In this document: positions 58,838 to 64,000 of the stretch, in pieces | Numbering within the stretch: the first letter of the stretch is position 1 | Layout of the letters: the number at the start of each line of letters is the position of its first letter | NCBI RefSeq assembly: GCF_964340395.1 | Contig: NC_135552.1 | Coordinates: 28,724,681-28,788,680, forward strand | DNA length: 64,000 nucleotides | Direction: 5' to 3' | DNA from: Glandiceps talaboti | Taxonomy: Eukaryota > Hemichordata > Enteropneusta > Spengelidae | Translations under genes and position numbers: made by a program | The notes under the pieces: model-generated | The model's input: only the letters and a program-made list of their open reading frames with translations | What the model was told of the DNA's origin: nothing | Database searches by the model: none

Positions 58838-61754
58838 ATACGTAAACATAACACGTAACACTAATAGTAACCATATACATGTGATTAGCCTCGTGCTGTA
58901 CATAGAGTATTATTGTTGATGCCAAGGGTGAGTAATTTAGCTTGTCATTCTGTTGATGGAGTGAGCAATTTATACATATGACGTCTATATACAGTGTAAG
59001 ACAAATCTGCAGGGGCATTCCCATTCCCGTCAGTTCATCCATGGTTACGTACATGTAACCCCTGGGTGATTGTGTTATATTTGTGTTGTGGTTAACGTCT
59101 TCCAATTGTAATGTGATACCCCCTTACTTTCTATAATGACTGCATATATCATTGTCAACTGTTCCTGTCTACCCTCTACGTCACTACGTTAACACTGCAC
59201 TGTACTCGACTCGTCGATGTCACGGCATGCTTCACGGCTATGTACAGCGGCGCGGTGTCCACGGGTTTGTGTCCTTTCCTTTGTCCGCGTGTGTCACTCA
59301 AACTGTTTTCTTGGAGGTGGAGTCATGTTGACCTTTATACCGAGTGACCTTTGGTTCGTATACTTCTTATTTACATATACGTTCACCTGGGTGTAAGTTT
59401 GGAGAAAATTAGTAGATCGGCAAAGTAAGACAGATGACTACCTGGCACGTGTGGAGGTAAATGAAAGGATTTCGAACAAGGTAAGGATACGATGTTTAGT
59501 AGTTTCGATTTCAGGTGGTTCCTGGCGTTCAACTTGCGGCATTAAATGTGTGGACTACAGATGCGTTGACAACACTATGGCATTTGGTATTACAAAATCT
59601 CTGCAGTCTTTTGTTGTGAGTGAATGTCTACTCATGGTTTGTTATCTTGAATGAAAGTTTGCTGGATTATGTCATGGCTGTATCTGAGAGTAAATCACAG
59701 CTCTGAGCTTACAATCGCGACCAACGAGAATGCGATGGCATAATTTCGCCACGGTTTTGCACCCTCGTCCCCAGTTGCCTGAATCAGTTGTTCAAGGCAA
59801 TACGTACAAACGGTACATACGCTCTAGCGGCTATGTAACTTCGCTGTTTTACCGACTTTCTACCATACTAAACGTGTCCGAAGCTTTCGTTGCATATGCC
59901 ATATATGTTGTATGACGGAGCAGTCCCCGCCACACACGAGTTTCCGCAGAGAGCCTAAAGTGCCAATATACTACACTGTTGGTACATATTTCGTTTTCGG
60001 CGTCTTGGCTAAAGCACAGCTTGTTAAATAGTGTTACTTGTCTGTGGTATAAATAAGTACGGTCGCGTCCGCTATTAGTATTATGTGACAAACTTGTGTT
60101 CGTACGCGTACGTACATCCGTGCATCGTGTGTGTGGGAACCCCTCCCCCGACTATGTTCTCCTTGTCGTCCACTCCCTCCCCTTTCGTGTTTATGGTCGT
60201 ATGTGAAATCATAGACATGAAATACAGACCATTAGAAGAACTCACTTAACGAGGGTTCCGGCGACATGTTTATACTGTAGACAAAAGAAAGTTATTTACC
60301 CAGGGCCAGTCGGGGTACAAAGTACACTGATATATACACGTATAACATTGTTGTAGGGCTTTAAATTCCTTATTGTCATGTCTTGGACAGCAATACCGTG
60401 GCAAAAAATGTCCAACATTCATTACCAAAATTCTTCAAAGGAATATTTTGAGCATATTTATAAGTTCACGGGCCCACAGGCTTTAATTCTTTATTAAAGT
60501 TTACAGTACGACAGCCATGTTAAGTTCGACCATTTTTCAATGTTCGTGGTGGTAAATATATTCTCCCCCGAGGGTATGACCAATATTCATTAGTATTCTC
60601 TTTATAGCACACTGTTACCGTTGTTGTACTGAAAGAGTATCTGTTTCATTTGTGTAATTTCACAATTATGCTGTTTCTAGCATAGGCAGTTGAGATGTAT
60701 GATATTACATGTAAACGAAGGGATTTGTTGTGTTTATAAACACGCTGTTGTTACGATGTATGTTGAAGAGAACAAATTAGATGAATAACTCACAGTGGAA
60801 CACCATATACTGTAGTCCTTGTAGTCATGTTGAAAGGCTATGTCTTGAGCTGTGTGACATGTATGTATATGGAAATCTTTCATTAAGACTAGTTAATCAC
60901 ACTGATGGGTTATGATTATTGGGCTCTCTCAATAACTAAATGTATTGTAATACGTTTTATGCATTTAAAAAATCATACAAATTGATTCGAGTGCCTTTGG
61001 ATTAACTTGTACTGTTCTAGCTACTACTATACTACTGCTAGTTCTGTAACTCCAACGTTACCATTTCAAATGTGACCTGTCGACCACCACACTGCGCCTT
61101 CTACTGTCACTTCAGCAGATAATTTGCTATTTACAAAATTAAACCACGACAACAACGAACAATAATCATGGGAATACATATAACTTTCAGTGTTTCATAA
61201 AATAAACTCGACAATGTTGTGAAAAACACTGTGAAAAACATCTCACTACCCTCATTTAGGTGACCTGAACACGTGCATGATTGTGGTTTCAAAACGTCCG
61301 ATCTGATTCATTGATATTTTCGTCCTGTTTCTGTACAGATAATGCAGGTTCCGGTCGTTAACTTGTAATCAGTTTATACTCTGTCCCTCCTTCTCCTCTG
61401 TTCTCCCCCATACTTATTGAATATCTTATATTGTTGTTACGATGAAGATTGATCTTAGATAGTAGTACATCATGTTCCATTGTAAAGCTTGTATTCGCCC
61501 AGACGCATAACTATATCATGGAATAGTACCAAAACAAGTGTCGGGTTTCCACTATTTCGATTGTTCATAGTTCTTTATCTACATGGTATTATATAAAGGA
61601 AAGTACATGTATGTCAATCGACGGGTCATAAAGGTCTCTGGGTGAAAATTCACAGACGTTAAATTGCTGAACTTCTGACGCAACGCGTCACGCCTCATTG
61701 CATCATTGTTAATTTGAATATTACTAAAACTCCTCAGTAATTTTGAAGATACTG

Positions 61755-61805
61755 TTAAACACAACTGAACTTCTTAGGTTCAGTAGTGCTATAGGCATGG
61801 TAAAG

Positions 61806-61896
<91 letters not shown>

Positions 61897-62720
61897 GGAT
61901 GTGTGTGTGTTATAATACCTTGGATGTCTTCTTAGGAAATTGTTCAAATCAAAATGATCTTACCACCGGTGTGTGTTTTGGGTCAAAAATGTGATTTTTG
62001 GTCAAAAAACTCAAATTAAAAAACTAAAAAAACAGATTGGTCTGAAATTTGGTGGGAACATTCTTAGGGATGTTTGGATTAAGAATTGTTCATGACGTGA
62101 TGATCCCACGAGTGATATGCAAATTAGATATGAAAATGTGTTTTTTGGTCAAAACTACCGAACAGATTGGGATGAAATTTGGATGGAACGTTCTTAAATT
62201 TTCAGGATGTTATACTAAGTATTGTTCATGACATGATGATCCAAACAGTTACATGCAAATTAGTGCTAAAAATGTGTCTTTTTGGTCAAAAATCTATATT
62301 TTGGAAAATAATGGTCTCGAAAACTACTGAGCTGATTGGGCTGAAATTTAATGGAGGTACATCTGTGACGATGTTTCTGGAGGTATTATTCTGTAGTTAT
62401 TGTTGAAAACATTTCGACAAAATTGGCCCTAGCAACAATGACCACGCCCTTAGCAACAGTGAAATGACGATGCATATCACAAAGATAACAACAAGGATGG
62501 GTAGGTAAGTGACTAAAGATTCAAAAAATGTATGCACATATGCCTAGCAACATGACCACGCCCATAGCAACAGCTAAGTGATGGTTTATATTGCAAAGAT
62601 GAAAAGTGGGAAGGGTAGGTAAGTTAATTACGATTCCTAAAATGTATGCAAATATCCCTAACAACAAGACCATGTCCATAGCAATAGCCAAATACAGTTG
62701 TGCTACAACGCTATTGGCGC
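61755..62720 (-). mobile_element. Composite mobile element, copy 2, opposite orientation
   Basis: Read on the minus strand it ends, like copy 1, in (GACA)n, ATGCCTATAGCACTACTGAA and the GTTCAGTTGTG stem-loop (61755-61800). The microsatellite is (GTCT)n at 61807-61896 on the plus strand. Core units carry CAGATTGG and TGAAATTTGG at about 62033, 62164 and 62333. Beyond them, three 114-bp units with AGCAACAATGACCACGCCC (62427, 62543, 62656) have no match in copy 1. CAGTTGTGCT at 62694 mirrors ACAACTG at the other end. Confidence 0.65.
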
Positions 62721-62724
62721 TATT

Positions 62725-64000
62725 TTTTTTTAATGACTGAAAATTTCTAAATTGTTGATGCAAAGTTTCGTCTGCTAGGAATTGGGTTTAACATTGCAGC
62801 ATCTGTCTACCGTAATAAAAAGCCCGATCATTGAACTGTTCATATAAAAAATATTACCGTAAGCATTGCAGTCTTATTGGTTCATTCTCGTCGTGGCAAA
62901 CTAGAGCTAATACAATGTATTGGTTCAGAAATCTGATATTGGATCGAGTCCAAATCCGATGTTAAATGCTAGTTATTTAGTTTAAATTCTGAATTTTAGT
63001 ACTTGTTTATCGCTAAATTAAAAAAAAATACCAAGGTATACTATTACTGTTGACTCGTTTGAGACTGACTTTTACCATGTCTCATGTTATAAAGTATGAA
63101 AAGACTTATCTGAATATGAAAAGGCCAAGTCAACTGACACAACTGTGTCAATGCCTTGAATGCCTTTATCTTGACGAGAATGGCTGCCCTGGGTTTTCGA
63201 TATGTTCGATCATCTCTGCCCTGTGTAGCCTTTGTTTAGGGGCTAGTTTAGCCTAGGCGGGATCCATGCTGTGGCATAGGTTACCCCATCACCAACGTGG
63301 GCTGTGCAATAGTCGTGGGTGGAGTGGTGGGTTGTTTTATAGTTTTTTTTCCAGTATTCATCAACATAGATATCGGACATCACAGCTTCAAGTGCAAACA
63401 ATGTTAACAAAGTAAGCCAAGCTTTGAACTATCCCATCTATCCCATCGAATCTGGAACCACGCCCACTCCGAGAAAGGAGAGCAGGCATTCCAAGCTAAA
63501 CGTAACAGTACCAAATGTAGCTTTTCAGAATCTGTGTTATTGTGCTTCTTTCAGTATTGTCCGGCCGTTGATCGATATTGACAATTCACGCTTCTTGTTG
63601 AAGAAAGTTCAACTCTAAAACGTTACCATAGTGACGTGGTGAGGCGGAAGATATTAGTGTGCGTTGTAAATATGCTAAAGGAATTCTCAATGTCACGAAA
63701 ATGACTTGCCAAATAGACTAATAGACTGGTTGATTACAAAGTAAATGTAATTGTCGACAAGTCAAGCAGAAGAAGTCAATATTAGTGTTTGACTTTTCGG
63801 GAATTGTGGGATACATAATCACTTCTGTATACTTCGTTTTTACTCAGAATGCACGTCTTCGCCATGAGAACGCAAACACATTGACCGGCCATGAAAAGGG
63901 AACGTAAAGCTTTGGAAGTAGAGTGTGGACAATAATGTGCAATGTTGAAGGCGAAAACCACAATAACATAAAATCCAGTATTTCACAGCTGATTACAAAC
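62725..64000. other. No recognised gene
   Basis: Right end of the window. Frames at 63050-63256 and 63424-63618 (plus) are unsupported. Confidence 0.45.

Larger units (their letters stand above)
54485..61745. other. No convincing gene; one weak exon candidate
   Basis: Contains TAGAT-rich repeats at about 54622-54656, the exon candidate at 55.6 kb, a hairpin near 58795-58837, and a somewhat CpG-richer patch at 59200-59260. Other open frames lack start, splice or family support. Confidence 0.45.

Noticed and set aside
59451-59654. Plus-strand 67-aa frame in CpG-richer DNA
   Set aside because: No recognisable domain, no good donor in phase, and neighbouring frames equally open.

Overview
This is animal nuclear DNA: genes split by GT-AG introns, AT-rich intergenic sequence, and many micro- and minisatellites. 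Nothing fixes the species. The microsatellite load and a mobile element resembling the bivalve 'pearl' type suggest a marine invertebrate, but that is inference.

The main content is a tandem cluster of three genes on the minus strand for seven-pass proteins of the organic solute transporter subunit alpha family (OST-alpha, SLC51A). In transcription order they are gene C (38985 to 32604, 7 coding exons, 358 aa), gene B (18561 to 11823, 7 coding exons, 364 aa) and gene A (4919 or 5012 down to 1526, first 3 coding exons only; the rest lies beyond the left edge). I assembled them by hand from splice sites, reading frame and mutual similarity. Exon 2 (155 nt) and exon 3 (74 nt) have identical lengths in all three. 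Exons 4, 5 and 6 (159, 112 and 253 nt) are identical in B and C. Intron phases are 1,0,2,2,0,1. B and C show about 40% identity by eye over exon 6, so the duplications look old. In vertebrates OST-alpha works at the basolateral membrane with OST-beta (SLC51B) to move bile acids and steroid conjugates; no OST-beta-like gene was recognised here.

Layout. 0-1.2 kb: 35-bp minisatellite. 1.5-5.0 kb: gene A. 5.1-5.3 kb: perfect inverted repeat around (TA)n, just upstream of gene A. 5.3-11.6 kb: no recognised gene. 11.8-18.6 kb: gene B, with introns full of satellite DNA. 18.6-32.6 kb: no convincing gene, several microsatellites, a small element with inverted ends and relatives, and one exon-like reading frame. 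32.6-39.0 kb: gene C, with a 40-bp minisatellite in intron 2. 40.35-40.70 kb: an 89-bp tandem repeat whose units resemble an exon. 45.9-51.2 kb: several fold-back repeats and three unrelated minisatellites (58, 37 and 47 bp). 52.7-53.4 and 61.75-62.7 kb: two oppositely oriented copies of a composite mobile element. Four isolated exon-like reading frames (24.9, 45.9, 49.1 and 55.6 kb) are listed at low confidence; no function is assigned.

No rRNA, tRNA, CRISPR array or bacterial-type operon was recognised. Most long open frames here are translations of simple repeats.
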